A stretch of DNA of 64,000 bases from Candidatus Dechloromonas phosphorivorans (GCA_016721185.1 JADKIP010000018.1:41469-105468); one strand, 5' to 3'; counted from the first letter of the stretch, positions 38,990 through 48,186 are shown. Notes: a model not told the origin generated them from the sequence alone. Made by a program: numbers and translations.

Positions 38990-39024
38990 CTGGCCTGCAG
39001 ATTGTTGATCTATTTTGTCGCAAT

Positions 39025-39046
39025 AAAAAGCCGCCCGAAGGCGGCA
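39025..39046 (-). terminator. Rho-independent terminator of the PEP-CTERM gene
   Basis: A GCCGCC-CGAA-GGCGGC hairpin is followed on the minus strand by a run of five T. It lies about 20 bases after the stop codon of the PEP-CTERM gene. It also lies downstream of the converging nitroreductase gene. Confidence 0.85.
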
Positions 39047-39065
39047 TATCTCATACGGCTGAGTA

Positions 39066-39833
39066 TTACTTGGCGGTACGGCGACGACGAAGTGCGCCAA
39101 CGCCGAGCAGGCCCAAGCCAACCAGTGCCAGAGAGGCGGGTTCCGGTACAGTAGTAACTTGGCCGATTCGCAAGTCAACCGACGTGCTCGCACCCAACGG
39201 GTCTATCACAGCTTGCAATGCGCCGAGGTTGAGAAAATCAACCGCGCCAGCAGCGCCACAGGTCACCGTAAGTCCAGCTAAGTTGTCGAAACCGCACAAG
39301 CCGAAAGAATCGAAGCCAAAAATGGAATTAACAGGCGTGGCATGTCCGTTAGAAACGAGTGTCATTTTCGACCAATGAGTAGCATCCGTGTAGGCTTCCA
39401 GATCAAAGCGGAAACCTAGATCCGAACTAAGGATTCTCAAGCTAAAGGCATTGCCTAATAGCGAGATCCCGCCGAGGCCTGTCGTGTTAATGGCTAGACC
39501 GGTATTGGCGCCATCCCAGCGCACTAGGCCGGTGCCGGAAACTGAAGCGTCATTGCTAAAACTCATAACACCGTTAAATACATCAGCTTTAGAAATCTGG
39601 CTAGGATTGCCATCGCTAGATAGCATATTAACGCCGAGGTCGCGGTATCCGCCAAGAATGCTGGTATCAATAGCGCTGCCAACTTGCGTCATGACATAGT
39701 TACCGCCAGCGGTGTTGTCAGTGATTTGGGCTTGATTGGTGGTGAATAGGTCAATCGTTGAGGTAAATGCGGCGTTGGCAGCAGAGCTGAAGGACAGCGC
39801 AACAACAGCTGCAGCAATAAGGGTTTTTTTCAT
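39066..39833 (-). CDS. PEP-CTERM sorting-signal protein (exosortase A substrate)
   Basis: A 255-residue secreted protein. The signal peptide KKTLIAAAVVALSFSSAANA is followed by a low-complexity, Ser/Thr/Asn-rich domain with few charged residues. The C-terminus has the complete sorting signal: VPEPASLALVGLGLLGVG, then the basic tail RRRRTAK. This should be recognised by the exosortase A encoded 15 kb away. The start ATG 39833 has a GGAGAA ribosome-binding site. A sigma-54-type promoter lies about 60 bases upstream, and a terminator follows, so the gene is a single transcription unit. Homologues are often surface or matrix proteins of flocs. Confidence 0.93.
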   Translation of the reverse strand: MKKTLIAAAVVALSFSSAANAAFTSTIDLFTTNQAQITDNTAGGNYVMTQVGSAIDTSILGGYRDLGVNMLSSDGNPSQISKADVFNGVMSFSNDASVSGTGLVRWDGANTGLAINTTGLGGISLLGNAFSLRILSSDLGFRFDLEAYTDATHWSKMTLVSNGHATPVNSIFGFDSFGLCGFDNLAGLTVTCGAAGAVDFLNLGALQAVIDPLGASTSVDLRIGQVTTVPEPASLALVGLGLLGVGALRRRRTAK

Positions 39834-39893
39834 GAGAATTCTCCGATGTGGCTGAGTGATAGACGGGTAAATCAACTTACGCATTAACTATAA

Positions 39894-39908
39894 GCGATAA
39901 CTGTGCCA
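39894..39908 (-). promoter_or_regulatory. Sigma-54 (RpoN) -24/-12 promoter of the PEP-CTERM gene
   Basis: On the minus strand the sequence is TGGCACAGTTATCGC, with GG and GC separated by exactly ten bases and a full TGGCAC -24 element. The transcript would start about 50 bases before the ATG. PEP-CTERM genes are known targets of the PrsK/PrsR two-component system acting with RpoN. Confidence 0.75.
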
Positions 39909-40053
39909 TGTATTTGTTAGTTCTTATTAATCATGGTCTTGTGTTTTTTTAGTGCTTGCTTCGATTCGCTGGTTTTTGGCATGTGTAAAATATTCCGACA
40001 GTCTTTTCTTTGGTCTTCAGACTGGATTGCAAAGAACTTGGCGTGCTACGGAT

Positions 40054-40740
40054 TCATGGCGAGAGAGGAGGGCTTTGCAATGTGCTTCCAATCCGTTTGG
40101 CAGGAACCCCCCCCCAAATTTCACCTGGCCCAATATTGCTTCCTTTCGTAACCACAGCTCCAGTTGAAACGATGGCGCCATCGCCGATGGTCACTCCAGA
40201 CAAAACGGTTGCGCCAGCCCCGATAGTCACATTGTTTCCCATTACTATCGGGTAGTGGGCCAATTTTTTCCCCTCAATGACATGTGGAACGAGCAAGGCG
40301 TACTGCCCCACAATGCTATTTGTGCCAATTTCAACGAATTGCGCATCCAGTATGATGCCTGAGCTATAGGTGTTATCGCCCAACTTTGCGCCCAATCCCA
40401 AATAGAGCAATCGCATTATGGGGACTGGAACGAAGCCGCTCCGAAGGATCGGATAGAAGAGAATCAAGTAGAAAAGCAGGTAGACATGGTAAATAAACTC
40501 CTGTTGTGAGTTTTCAGGAATCTCACCCACTCTCAGCGGAAATGCGGCCAGGAAGAGCCGGAATACAATCAAGGCAAACAGGTAGATCAGTAGCAAGGCG
40601 TTAAAAACAACAACGATTTCGTGATATTTCCCGAGTGGCATCATAGAGGCCAAGGTCAGGGATGAAATTATTCCTGCGGTTATTGTGATAGTTAGCAGAA
40701 CTGCGAATACTGCTACTTGCCAAATACTGATTTTTCTCAT
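40054..40740 (-). CDS. Membrane-anchored hexapeptide-repeat acyltransferase (LpxA-like)
   Basis: A 228-residue protein starting at ATG 40740 behind a GAGGATC ribosome-binding site. Two or three hydrophobic segments occupy residues 1-105. Residues 115-215 form a left-handed beta-helix of isoleucine-patch repeats: GNNVTIGAGATVLSGVTIGD and GAIVSTGAVVTKGSNIGPGE, ending with IWGGVPAKRIG, the classical closing motif. It should O- or N-acylate a sugar at the membrane. An alternative longer start inside the upstream glycosyltransferase frame is unlikely. Confidence 0.8.
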   Translation of the reverse strand: MRKISIWQVAVFAVLLTITITAGIISSLTLASMMPLGKYHEIVVVFNALLLIYLFALIVFRLFLAAFPLRVGEIPENSQQEFIYHVYLLFYLILFYPILRSGFVPVPIMRLLYLGLGAKLGDNTYSSGIILDAQFVEIGTNSIVGQYALLVPHVIEGKKLAHYPIVMGNNVTIGAGATVLSGVTIGDGAIVSTGAVVTKGSNIGPGEIWGGVPAKRIGSTLQSPPLSP

Positions 40741-40783
40741 TGGTTGATCCTCTTGATCAATGGATTTTTGAGAGCTCTCTGGG

Positions 40784-42001
40784 CTAGCTAATGAATTTTC
40801 GCCTAGAGAATTGCTCTTGTATGTGCCTAGACAGGGCCGAAGGACTGCTTTCAAAGCCTTGATTGTGAGCTAGACGTTTTGCGCAGTTCGTGTATTTTCG
40901 ATCGGTTACGAGCGATTCAATGGCTTGCCTTAGTGTCGCAGGTGCAGTGCGGTCAGCGCGGACGAGAATTCCTGCACCGTAGTTTGCGATTGCTTCCATA
41001 TTAAGAAACTGATCCATGTTCTGGGCAATTCCCAAAACGGGCACGCCACAAGTTAAGGCCTGATTTGTTGTAGGACTACCACCATTGCAGATAACAAGAC
41101 TGGCTTGCTGGCAAATCATTGATCCTGGCAGGTAATCAAATATTCGGGTGGTTGGCAGTTTGGGGGTAAACGACAAAGGTTTGCCAGCCGTTGTGATTAC
41201 GATTCGACTTCCCAGGTTTTCAAGTATCGGAACTAGTTTTTCGATTACCTCAGGATTACCAGAGCTGCCCATGGTGATGTAGGTGAGTGGTCCTTCGCCA
41301 GTGAGAAAACTCAGGTCGCCCACAAACTCTGGAGACCATGCGATCGGGCCGATGAAGTCAGCTCCTTCGTGCGTTCTAACGTCCGGGAACAGTGCCTGAA
41401 AATTAGCGAAGAGCCTCAAGTCTGCATCGGTATAGCAGCGCCGAAGATCGTTACCTAGAGAGGGAAGGCCAAATTTGGCGCGTAGCCTTTCAAGAGGCTG
41501 GGCGTGCAGGCGAAAAGCAAAGGGAGCTATTCGGCGAAACAGGAATTGACTGAGCTCGATTGGTGCATAGCGAGTGAAACCCATGACGGGCAGGGGCGGG
41601 GTGAGCTCCCGTTCGGGACTCCAGTAAGCATCGCAGATGGCGATATAGGGAATTGAACGAAGGCGAGCGCTGGCCGAAAGGGAGAGGCGGAAATCCCCAA
41701 CGATGACGTCAGGTTTTTCTCTATCGATCAGTGCCAGATCTACATCAACATATCGGCACAAGGTTGGAAAATCATAGAGCGGTGAACCGTGGTCAAGTTT
41801 GCGCGTAAAAGCATCGCTGTCCTGGCATTCAAGATCAAGAACGGGGAATGACAGACCGCTTGTAAATTTGGAGAAGCTTTTGGGGCGGCAGAGAATGACA
41901 TCGAAATTAGTTGGATCCAGCCCCCTGGCCAGCATGAGCGGCCTGACCACATGGGCAAGGGTGGCGCCCTCGGCAAAAAACAGAACCTTGAGCTTTTCCA
42001 C
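40784..42001 (-). CDS. GT1/UGT-like glycosyltransferase
   Basis: A 405-residue GT-B enzyme of the UDP-glycosyltransferase/MGT group. KVLFFAEGATLAHVVRPLML is the N-terminal acceptor loop with the His expected to act as base. YITMGSSGNPEVIEKLVPIL near residue 240 and VICNGGSPTTNQALTCGVPV (about 307-326), which replaces the usual HGG with NGG, form the donor site. LGIAQNMDQFLNMEAIANYG completes the signature. Such enzymes glycosylate lipophilic small molecules more often than polysaccharides, which fits a glycolipid or natural-product pathway. The gene precedes the acyltransferase by about 43 bases. Confidence 0.8.
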   Translation of the reverse strand: MEKLKVLFFAEGATLAHVVRPLMLARGLDPTNFDVILCRPKSFSKFTSGLSFPVLDLECQDSDAFTRKLDHGSPLYDFPTLCRYVDVDLALIDREKPDVIVGDFRLSLSASARLRSIPYIAICDAYWSPERELTPPLPVMGFTRYAPIELSQFLFRRIAPFAFRLHAQPLERLRAKFGLPSLGNDLRRCYTDADLRLFANFQALFPDVRTHEGADFIGPIAWSPEFVGDLSFLTGEGPLTYITMGSSGNPEVIEKLVPILENLGSRIVITTAGKPLSFTPKLPTTRIFDYLPGSMICQQASLVICNGGSPTTNQALTCGVPVLGIAQNMDQFLNMEAIANYGAGILVRADRTAPATLRQAIESLVTDRKYTNCAKRLAHNQGFESSPSALSRHIQEQFSRRKFIS

Positions 42002-42060
42002 AACTGACTCCTTGTTTCCGGATCGTAAGTTATTCCTGCCGAGTGTTGAGCAACAGATGA

Positions 42061-43407
42061 TTAGAAGCTATATCGAACCTCGGAATACACGCGATCTTTT
42101 TGATCGTATTGCCCGAACAGGCTGGTTGGTGGGCCTTTGAATACATCGGCACCAACAAGTAACCGCCAGTTGCGCTCGAAACTCCAGGTCACACGTGGCC
42201 GGAAGAGCCAGTCGGTACGGTTTGTACTGGAAATGAACGTCGCCTGCGCTTCCCAGTTATTGAATATTTTGGTGTTGAAAAGAAGGCTATAGCCGTTTTC
42301 TCGCTTGTCAGAAATAATGTCGCTATCGTAGTTAAAGTACTGGCGCTGAAAAATCTGAATATTGAAACGCGACTCGGCGGGGAGCGTGAAATCAAGTCCT
42401 GCGGCCCAGTCAATTGTGTTTTGTGGTGTGACGCCATCGCTATCCATTGCATTCAAGGTGGTGAAGCTTCTGCCTCGCGTATAGACAGCTTCCCCTTTTA
42501 AGACGACATCGCCGAAGTCCTTTGCCAGTGTGCTACCCAACTGACTGATGCGGTCGTGACGCGCCTGATAGACCAGTGTCGGGGTTGGGGCGATGATGAT
42601 TTCGCGATAAAAGGTTTGATTGATGTCGGTGCTGCGGTAGTAAAAGGCGGAGACATCCCATCCATTTTTCAGGGTTGAGAGACGTAGACCATAGTTCATG
42701 TTGTCAGCGTTACGTTCAGGGCGGAGTTCCTGTTGGTAGCGAACGTTAAAACCTGGTGGGGCGGGTTGATTAGGGTAAAACTCACTGCCAGGTTTGCCGA
42801 TGTCGTCGTAGGTGGCGACGGGAATCCACAAAAACTCGGCATGGTAATCGTCCGAGAAATACTCGGCACGTGCCGCCCATTGAGGGGTACGGAGTTGGTC
42901 AAAATCAGGTAGCAAAAATTCACGCAGGTCGCGAGCTGAGACCACGTCGGCAAAGAAGAACCCAACCATTTCACCCCAGACCACATGCTGTCTGCCCAAT
43001 CGGAAATCCCAGTTGCCAGCGCTGTAATCGAGGTAGTTCTCGCGCAGCACAGCATTGGCGCGCTGATCTTTTTGGACGTCCGAATTGTAGAAGTCGTTGA
43101 TGCTGTAAACGGCGTCGTAATCGAAGCGAGCACCTAATTTCCATTTGACGTTATCGCTTAGTTTGCCTTGGCTGCTGAGATCGGCTCGGGTGCGTAACTT
43201 GGACCAGTGATCTGGCGATGCGGTGGTACGTGCGGCTTCAAATTGGACGAAGCCCTTGATGCCGCTGCCCGCTTCCGCACTTTTTTTTACCGGGGTTGGT
43301 AAATCGTCACCAAATAGGTTTTCTTCAGCGGTTTGTGCGCCAAATGAAATGCAGCAGAGGGTGATTTGCACTAGGTGAGCGATAATTTTTGTTTTTAGCA
43401 CTTGCAT
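42061..43407 (-). CDS. Outer-membrane beta-barrel protein, DUF1302-like
   Basis: A 448-residue protein with a signal peptide (cleavage likely near CCISFGAQTAEE). The body alternates hydrophobic residues, as in strands, and ends DRVYSEVRYSF, with the C-terminal Phe recognised by the BAM machinery. RENYLDYSAGNWDFRLGRQH and VVWGEMVGFFFADVVSARDL resemble the DUF1302 family often found next to LolA-like and exporter genes. It could be the outer-membrane part of the export system encoded around it. The family assignment is tentative. Confidence 0.65.
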   Translation of the reverse strand: MQVLKTKIIAHLVQITLCCISFGAQTAEENLFGDDLPTPVKKSAEAGSGIKGFVQFEAARTTASPDHWSKLRTRADLSSQGKLSDNVKWKLGARFDYDAVYSINDFYNSDVQKDQRANAVLRENYLDYSAGNWDFRLGRQHVVWGEMVGFFFADVVSARDLREFLLPDFDQLRTPQWAARAEYFSDDYHAEFLWIPVATYDDIGKPGSEFYPNQPAPPGFNVRYQQELRPERNADNMNYGLRLSTLKNGWDVSAFYYRSTDINQTFYREIIIAPTPTLVYQARHDRISQLGSTLAKDFGDVVLKGEAVYTRGRSFTTLNAMDSDGVTPQNTIDWAAGLDFTLPAESRFNIQIFQRQYFNYDSDIISDKRENGYSLLFNTKIFNNWEAQATFISSTNRTDWLFRPRVTWSFERNWRLLVGADVFKGPPTSLFGQYDQKDRVYSEVRYSF

Positions 43408-43422
43408 TGGTCCAGGGCGTTG

Positions 43423-44178
43423 TTATTGAGAGGCTTCCTCGTCGTCACCTTCGGGAAGGTTGCGAACGTGAGCCAGATTCCATGTCTTTCCATTTCGTAC
43501 GCCAAAGGCAGTAATGGTGCCGTCTTCCATCTGAACCAAGCGGTCGGCATGGTCGATTACTTTTTGATCGTGTGTCGAAAAAATGAAGGTGGTTTTCAGG
43601 TGCCGATTAATTTGTTTCATCAGCTTGAGAATTTCTCGTCCCGTTGCTTTATCCAGATTGGCTGTGGGTTCGTCGGCAAGCACAATGGCTGGCTTGACGG
43701 CTAGTGCGCGAGCGATGGCGACGCGCTGACGCTGGCCTCCGCTGAGCTGGTTGGGGCGGTTGTTGGCATACTTGCTGAGCCCGACGATGTCTAGGAAATA
43801 GTCGACACGGCGCTTGCGATCTTCAGGGCTGACGTCGGACCGGCGCAGCAGCGGGTACTCAACATTTTCGGCAGCTGATAGCACTGGGAGCAGGTTGAAA
43901 GTCTGAAAGATGAAGCCGATGGAGCGGGAGCGCAAATCGGCCAATTCGTTCGCGGTTCGCGATGAGACATCCTGTTCGTTAATATAGATCTTGCCGCTCG
44001 TTGGTTTGTCGATGCAGCCAATCAAGTTAAGCAGCGTAGTTTTGCCGCTCCCTGACGGTCCTGAAATGGCAAGGAAGACGCCGGGCTCAACGGCTAGTGT
44101 TATATCATGCAGTGCATGGACGGTCTGCTCACCGAGCTGGAAGTCCTTCGAGACATGATCAATTCGTACAACGCTCAT
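43423..44178 (-). CDS. ABC transporter ATP-binding protein, LolD/MacB-like
   Basis: A 251-residue ATPase from ATG 44178. Walker A ISGPSGSGKTTLLNLIGCID is near residue 39, the Q-loop is IGFIFQTFNLLPVLSAAENV, the signature LSGGQRQRVAIARALAV is near 140, and Walker B IVLADEPTANLD near 160. The sequence is of the LolD/MacB subfamily that works with FtsX-type permeases, so its partners are probably the two permeases at 34.5-37.0 kb. It lies 15 bases after the barrel gene and diverges from the LolA-like gene. Confidence 0.88.
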   Translation of the reverse strand: MSVVRIDHVSKDFQLGEQTVHALHDITLAVEPGVFLAISGPSGSGKTTLLNLIGCIDKPTSGKIYINEQDVSSRTANELADLRSRSIGFIFQTFNLLPVLSAAENVEYPLLRRSDVSPEDRKRRVDYFLDIVGLSKYANNRPNQLSGGQRQRVAIARALAVKPAIVLADEPTANLDKATGREILKLMKQINRHLKTTFIFSTHDQKVIDHADRLVQMEDGTITAFGVRNGKTWNLAHVRNLPEGDDEEASQ

Positions 44179-44259
44179 AGCGGCTTGATGCAACCAAAAT
44201 TAACACCAAACCAATACTTGGGAGTGTTCATGACACATAGCGGCACCGAGGGGCTGAAA

Positions 44260-45027
44260 ATGAACGTCTGTGTTCTGATTTCCGGCATTTTTTTAATGCT
44301 CCAGACTTGCACGGCGATGGCTGAAGAGGCCAGTACTGCACCGGTTGATGATTCATATGCACGAAGTATAGTGGAAAAGGCGGACCTGGTTCGCTTCCCG
44401 TCCGAGGGTTTTCAGGTTGATATTGTAATTAATACGAGCCAACCGGATAAGCAAGTGGAAATGCGCAAATACCGGGTTCTGCAGAAAGGCAACGAAAACA
44501 CGGTCGTAATGGTCACCGAGCCTGCCTCTGAGCGTGGTCAGATTATTCTGATGAAAGGGCGTGACTTGTGGGTGTTTATGCCTGAGGTTTCACAGCCTGT
44601 ACGTATTTCGTTGGCTCAACGGCTGACCGGGCAGGTGGCCAATGGTGACTTGGCGCGGGCCAATTTCGCTGCAGATTACAATCCAAAAGTGCTCCGCGAC
44701 GAAACGATCAATGGCGAAAATTACGTTGTTATGGAGTTGACCGCAGTTGATCGTTCGGTGACCTATCAGAAAGTTGTTTATTGGGTAAATAAGAAAAATG
44801 CCTGGCCACTGAAGGCCGAGTTTTATTCTCTTTCTAAACGTTTGTTGAAAACGTGCAGCTACGAAAACTTCCAGTCGTTGGGAGGCAAGGTTCGGCCGAC
44901 GCGCTTGGTGATGGAGGATGCGTTGCGTGGCGGTGAGAAGTCTTTGCTGGAATATAGTGAAATGAAGTTGCGCGATCTGCCGGAAAAAATATTTACCAAG
45001 GATTACTTGAAGAAGTTGGCGGAATAA
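44260..45027 (+). CDS. Outer-membrane lipoprotein-sorting (LolA-like) periplasmic protein
   Basis: A 255-residue protein of the LolA-like carrier fold. A signal peptide ends near TCTAMAEEA. GFQVDIVINTSQPDKQVEMR (about 50), KGRDLWVFMPEVSQPVRISL (about 100) and RANFAADYNPKVLRDETING match the outer-membrane lipoprotein-sorting family. The start ATG 44260 is preceded by GAGGGG six bases upstream; earlier in-frame codons lie in the divergent ATPase gene. With the ABC exporter it would carry a hydrophobic cargo across the periplasm. Confidence 0.85.
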   Translation: MNVCVLISGIFLMLQTCTAMAEEASTAPVDDSYARSIVEKADLVRFPSEGFQVDIVINTSQPDKQVEMRKYRVLQKGNENTVVMVTEPASERGQIILMKGRDLWVFMPEVSQPVRISLAQRLTGQVANGDLARANFAADYNPKVLRDETINGENYVVMELTAVDRSVTYQKVVYWVNKKNAWPLKAEFYSLSKRLLKTCSYENFQSLGGKVRPTRLVMEDALRGGEKSLLEYSEMKLRDLPEKIFTKDYLKKLAE

Positions 45028-45108
45028 ACGCACTGGCCGGTTGAACTGAGCGTTGAGGTTGCTTCTCTGGGTGAGAAAGCTCTGCTTTGCGGGTATTTTG
45101 AGGGCTGG

Positions 45109-45480
45109 TCAGTCAAAAAGTAGCGCTGCGGCTACCTTGCGGCCTTCGGCGGCCAAGATGTTAAATGTGCGGCAAGCCGCCTGCATGTCCATGACCTCAA
45201 GGCCAATGCCGGCCGGCGCGAAAGGGCGGAGCAGGGTGCCGGGTGGGAAGCGCAATTTATTGCCCGTCCCGAGCAGAATAATTTCGGTATCCAGCGCCAG
45301 CAGCTTTTGCATGTCCGCTTCGCTTAGCGTGTTGATGGTTGCGGTTGACCATTCAGGAATGATCGATGTTGGCAACAGTATCAGGTTTTTTTCGTGTTTT
45401 TCGAGGTTGACCGCAACAAAGCCTTCACCATAAGCGGTAAAGATATTGAGTCCGGCGGTGTTTGAGGCGTGAAGTTTCAC
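45109..45480 (-). CDS. Mth938-like (DUF498) small protein
   Basis: A 123-residue protein of the Mth938-domain family (related to human AAMDC and NDUFAF3). IIPEWSTATINTLSEADMQ, ILLGTGNKLRFPPGTLLRPF and AAEGRKVAAALL are the conserved core. The function in bacteria is not established. The start is GTG 45480, which overlaps an upstream 66-codon frame that I do not regard as a gene. Confidence 0.8.
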   Translation of the reverse strand: MKLHASNTAGLNIFTAYGEGFVAVNLEKHEKNLILLPTSIIPEWSTATINTLSEADMQKLLALDTEIILLGTGNKLRFPPGTLLRPFAPAGIGLEVMDMQAACRTFNILAAEGRKVAAALLFD

Positions 45481-45537
45481 AGATATATCATCCCGAAAAG
45501 CCCGTCAAAATTGCGGCGCACGTTACGTCGAAAATGA

Positions 45538-45543
45538 ATTATA
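45538..45543 (-). promoter_or_regulatory. Possible -10 element upstream of the Mth938-like gene
   Basis: A perfect TATAAT on the minus strand about 58 bases before the GTG start, in the gap between the group II intron and the gene. No good -35 at 16-18 bases is visible, so this is tentative. Confidence 0.3.
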
Positions 45544-45682
45544 GAACGTCTGGCGTTGATGCGGTTCGTCAGCCAGTTTTCTAAAAAGGTGATTCTTCTC
45601 CAAGAGGTTGTAGAAAGGCTTGGCTTTTTGAAAAACGCCGGGTTCTTGCTCAAACACTTATTGCATTTCGCACACAATCGGC

Positions 45683-47533
45683 ATAGGGGGCAGGCATTTT
45701 AGGCTGCGCCCCTGCCACACCACCCGGCATGCGGGTCCGCACCGGGCGGTTCGAGAAGTTGAGGTCATGAGAGTCGGGGCACCCGGAGTCGATCAAAGAA
45801 GGCGATGGTCAGTACCGTATTCAGCAGCTTGGCAGAGTTCCTCCACCAACTGCGTGAATTTCCAGCCACTTTACGCGCCACAGCTTCCGACGCGCCCAGC
45901 GCTTTCAATTCCCGGTACATCGTCGTGCCACGTTTCCAGTGCTTGAGCTGAATCGCCCGCAACCGGTGCCGCATCCACTCGTCCAGCGTTCGCCAGACGT
46001 TCGGAGTTTGCGATAACCGGAAGTAGGCTTTCCAACCCAACACAAGGGGCGCAGTCGTTCCACGACTTCCACCATGCTGCGACCACCAGAGCGTTGGGTC
46101 AGTTGCCTGATCCGCTGCTTGTAGGTCGCCAGCGGCTTGGTCGCCACCCCACATTTGATCTCCCCTTTCGGCGCCAGCCAGAAACTGAAGCCGAGAAACT
46201 TGCGGCCGAATGCACTCGCCACCGCACTTTTGGTCTCATTGACCGTCAGGTGCAGCTTGGCGTACATCTTCCGCAATAACGCCATCACCCGCTCACCCGC
46301 CCGCTGGCTACGAACATAGACATTCGCATCATCGGCGTAGCGCACGAAGCAATCACCCCGGCGTTCTAATTCCTTGTCGACTTCATCAAGCAACACATTC
46401 GCCAGCAGCGGCGATAAAGGACCGCCTTGCGGCGTGCCCTGATACCGCGACACGACGATGCCGTCCCGCATGATTCCACTATTCAGATACGCCCGGATCA
46501 GCCGGATTACACCAGCATCTCCAATGCGCTTCTGCAGCCGGTCTATCAGAATGTCGTGATTGACTCGATCAAAGAATTTCTCCAGATCAACATCAACCAC
46601 GATTCGGCATCCCGACTGAACATCGGCTTGCGCACGTACAACGGCTTCTTGTGCGCTGCGCCCCGGTCGGAAACCGAAACTGTATTCGCTGAAGGTCGGG
46701 TCCAGAATTGGCTGCAATACTTGCAGCAGTGCTTGCTGGATCAGACGATCGGTCACCGTCGGGATGCCAAGCTCGCGCTCGCCACCGTCCGGCTTCGGGA
46801 TCGTCACCCGTCGTACCGGACTGGGCCGGTACGTCCCCTGTAACACGTGTTGGCGAATTTCCGGCCAAGCTATCTTCAGGTAGCGGGCCGTTTCAGGAAT
46901 ATCCCGACCATCCACGCCCGCCGCACCTTTGTTGGCCCTGACCCGCTTCCACGCTTGTTGCAGGTTCTCCCTCGTCAGCGCCGCCAACAGCAGCGCTGAC
47001 CCTGTGTTCTCCGTTTCATGGCGCGGGCGCAAAGCTTCGTCGCTGGTGCGTGCGCGAGCGGCTTCACCACTCACTTCCGGCACCCGCCCCGCTGATGCGG
47101 GCATCTGACGCATGGCTTCACACATCGTCATGGCGTTGAACACTCCTTCTCGTTCGGCCCTTCGCCCCGAACCAGCAGCTACTACGGCCTCGGCTGACTT
47201 CTCGCTCCGTGTCTCCACGTCACCCTTTCAGGTACAAGGCGAGATCTCCCCAGGTAAGAACGCACTCCTTCACTGCACAACCGCCGGATTTACGCCACTT
47301 CGCCTTGATCACGAGAGCTTCGTGGTCCATTGCCCACTCGCCCTGCTCGGTAGCGCCTTCTATCCAGTTCTTCCCCCTCAAGGGGGGACCGAGGTGTCCA
47401 TCGGCTCGCAGTTTATGCTCCACGCTTCCTCCCCACGCTCAGTCGCCCTCACGCAGTTGCGCTTCACCTCGTTCGCGGTGATCAACTTACGGCGGGACTT
47501 GCACCCGCAGGAGTGCGCCCATGCTGGGCGAAC
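45683..47533 (-). mobile_element. Group II intron, probably bacterial class C (IIC)
   Basis: On the minus strand the element starts with GTTCGCCCAGCATGGGCGCA and a GGGTGCAAGTCCCGCC hairpin, the usual domain I start (most begin GTGCG; here GTTCG). The reverse transcriptase gene lies in domain IV. After it come a domain V-like hairpin (GAACCGCCCGGTGCGGACCC and CGCATGCCGGGTGGT) and a domain VI-like hairpin with a bulged A, ending CCCCCTAT at 45683. The ends are accurate to a few bases. The upstream exon is the terminator hairpin of efp, the typical target of class C introns. Confidence 0.88.
45765..47131 (-). pseudogene. ltrA: Group II intron reverse transcriptase/maturase, single frameshift
   Basis: A reverse transcriptase/maturase needed for splicing and retrohoming of its host intron. 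VRANKGAAGVDGRDIPETAR, RRVTIPKPDGGERELGIPTV and the RT active site FVRYADDANVYV (YADD) are present, followed by FLGFSFWLAPKGE and the maturase domain (LGWKAYFRLSQTPNVWRTLD). No HNH endonuclease domain follows, as in class C. Near 46043-46047 the frame shifts; adding one C (CGCCCC to CGCCCCC) gives a continuous protein of about 455 residues ending RLRVPRLS. The start ATG 47131 has a GGAG upstream; others are possible. Confidence 0.85.
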
Positions 47534-47535
47534 AA

Positions 47536-47567
47536 CGAGAAAGGGCAGCCGAAGCTGCCCTTTCTCG
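47536..47567 (-). terminator. efp terminator, interrupted by the group II intron
   Basis: A 14-bp perfect stem (CGAGAAAGGGCAGC/GCTGCCCTTTCTCG) with a GAA-type loop lies about 20 bases after the efp stop. Its T-tract is cut after two T by the 5' end of the intron. Confidence 0.85.
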
Positions 47568-47590
47568 AAACTGCAAAAGCCGTAAATTGC

Positions 47591-48148
47591 TTACTTGGCG
47601 CGGCTCTTGTATTCGTCGGTGCGGGTGTCGATTTCGATCTTGTCGCCAATATTGACGAAAGCCGGAACCGGCAACTCAAAACCGCTGGCCAGCTTGGCAG
47701 GCTTCATTACTTTCCCGGACGTGTCGCCCTTGACTGCGGGTTCGGTGTAAATCACTTCACGAACCACGCTGTTCGGCAATTCAACAGAAATTGCTTTGCC
47801 GTTGTAGAAAACGACTTCGCAAGCCAGACCATCTTCAAGATATTTCAGCGCGTCCGTCATGCTTTCGGCTTCGACTTCAAACTGTTCGTAGTCGGCATCC
47901 ATGAAAACGTACATTGGGTCGGCGAAGTAGGAATAGGTGACTTCCTTCTTGTCGAGCTGGACGACTTCAAACTTGTCGTCGGCCTTGTATACGGATTCGG
48001 AGGCAGACTCGGTCAACAGATTCTTGAGCTTCATCTTGACGACAGCCGAATTACGGCCGGACTTGTTGTACTCGGCCTTTAGGACGACGAGTGGGTCGGC
48101 ACCAACCATAATGACGTTGCCGATGCGGAGTTCCTGTGCGGTCTTCAT
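47591..48148 (-). CDS. efp: Elongation factor P (Arg32 type)
   Basis: A 185-residue translation factor that rescues ribosomes stalled at polyproline. [20 protein letters not shown] starts the protein and [17 protein letters not shown] is the tip loop. Counting from Met1 the tip residue is Arg32 rather than Lys34, so the modification is rhamnosylation by EarP, which is encoded just upstream. The three domains are of normal length. The start ATG 48148 is fixed by family alignment; the upstream extension overlaps earP. Confidence 0.97.
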   Translation of the reverse strand: MKTAQELRIGNVIMVGADPLVVLKAEYNKSGRNSAVVKMKLKNLLTESASESVYKADDKFEVVQLDKKEVTYSYFADPMYVFMDADYEQFEVEAESMTDALKYLEDGLACEVVFYNGKAISVELPNSVVREVIYTEPAVKGDTSGKVMKPAKLASGFELPVPAFVNIGDKIEIDTRTDEYKSRAK

Positions 48149-48186
48149 TCGGGATTCCCAAAAATCTGAAAAATTAAAGCCTTGGA

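Noticed and set aside
45477..45677. 66-codon basic frame upstream of the Mth938-like gene
   Set aside because: Composition is not protein-like, it covers the probable promoter, and no family is recognised.
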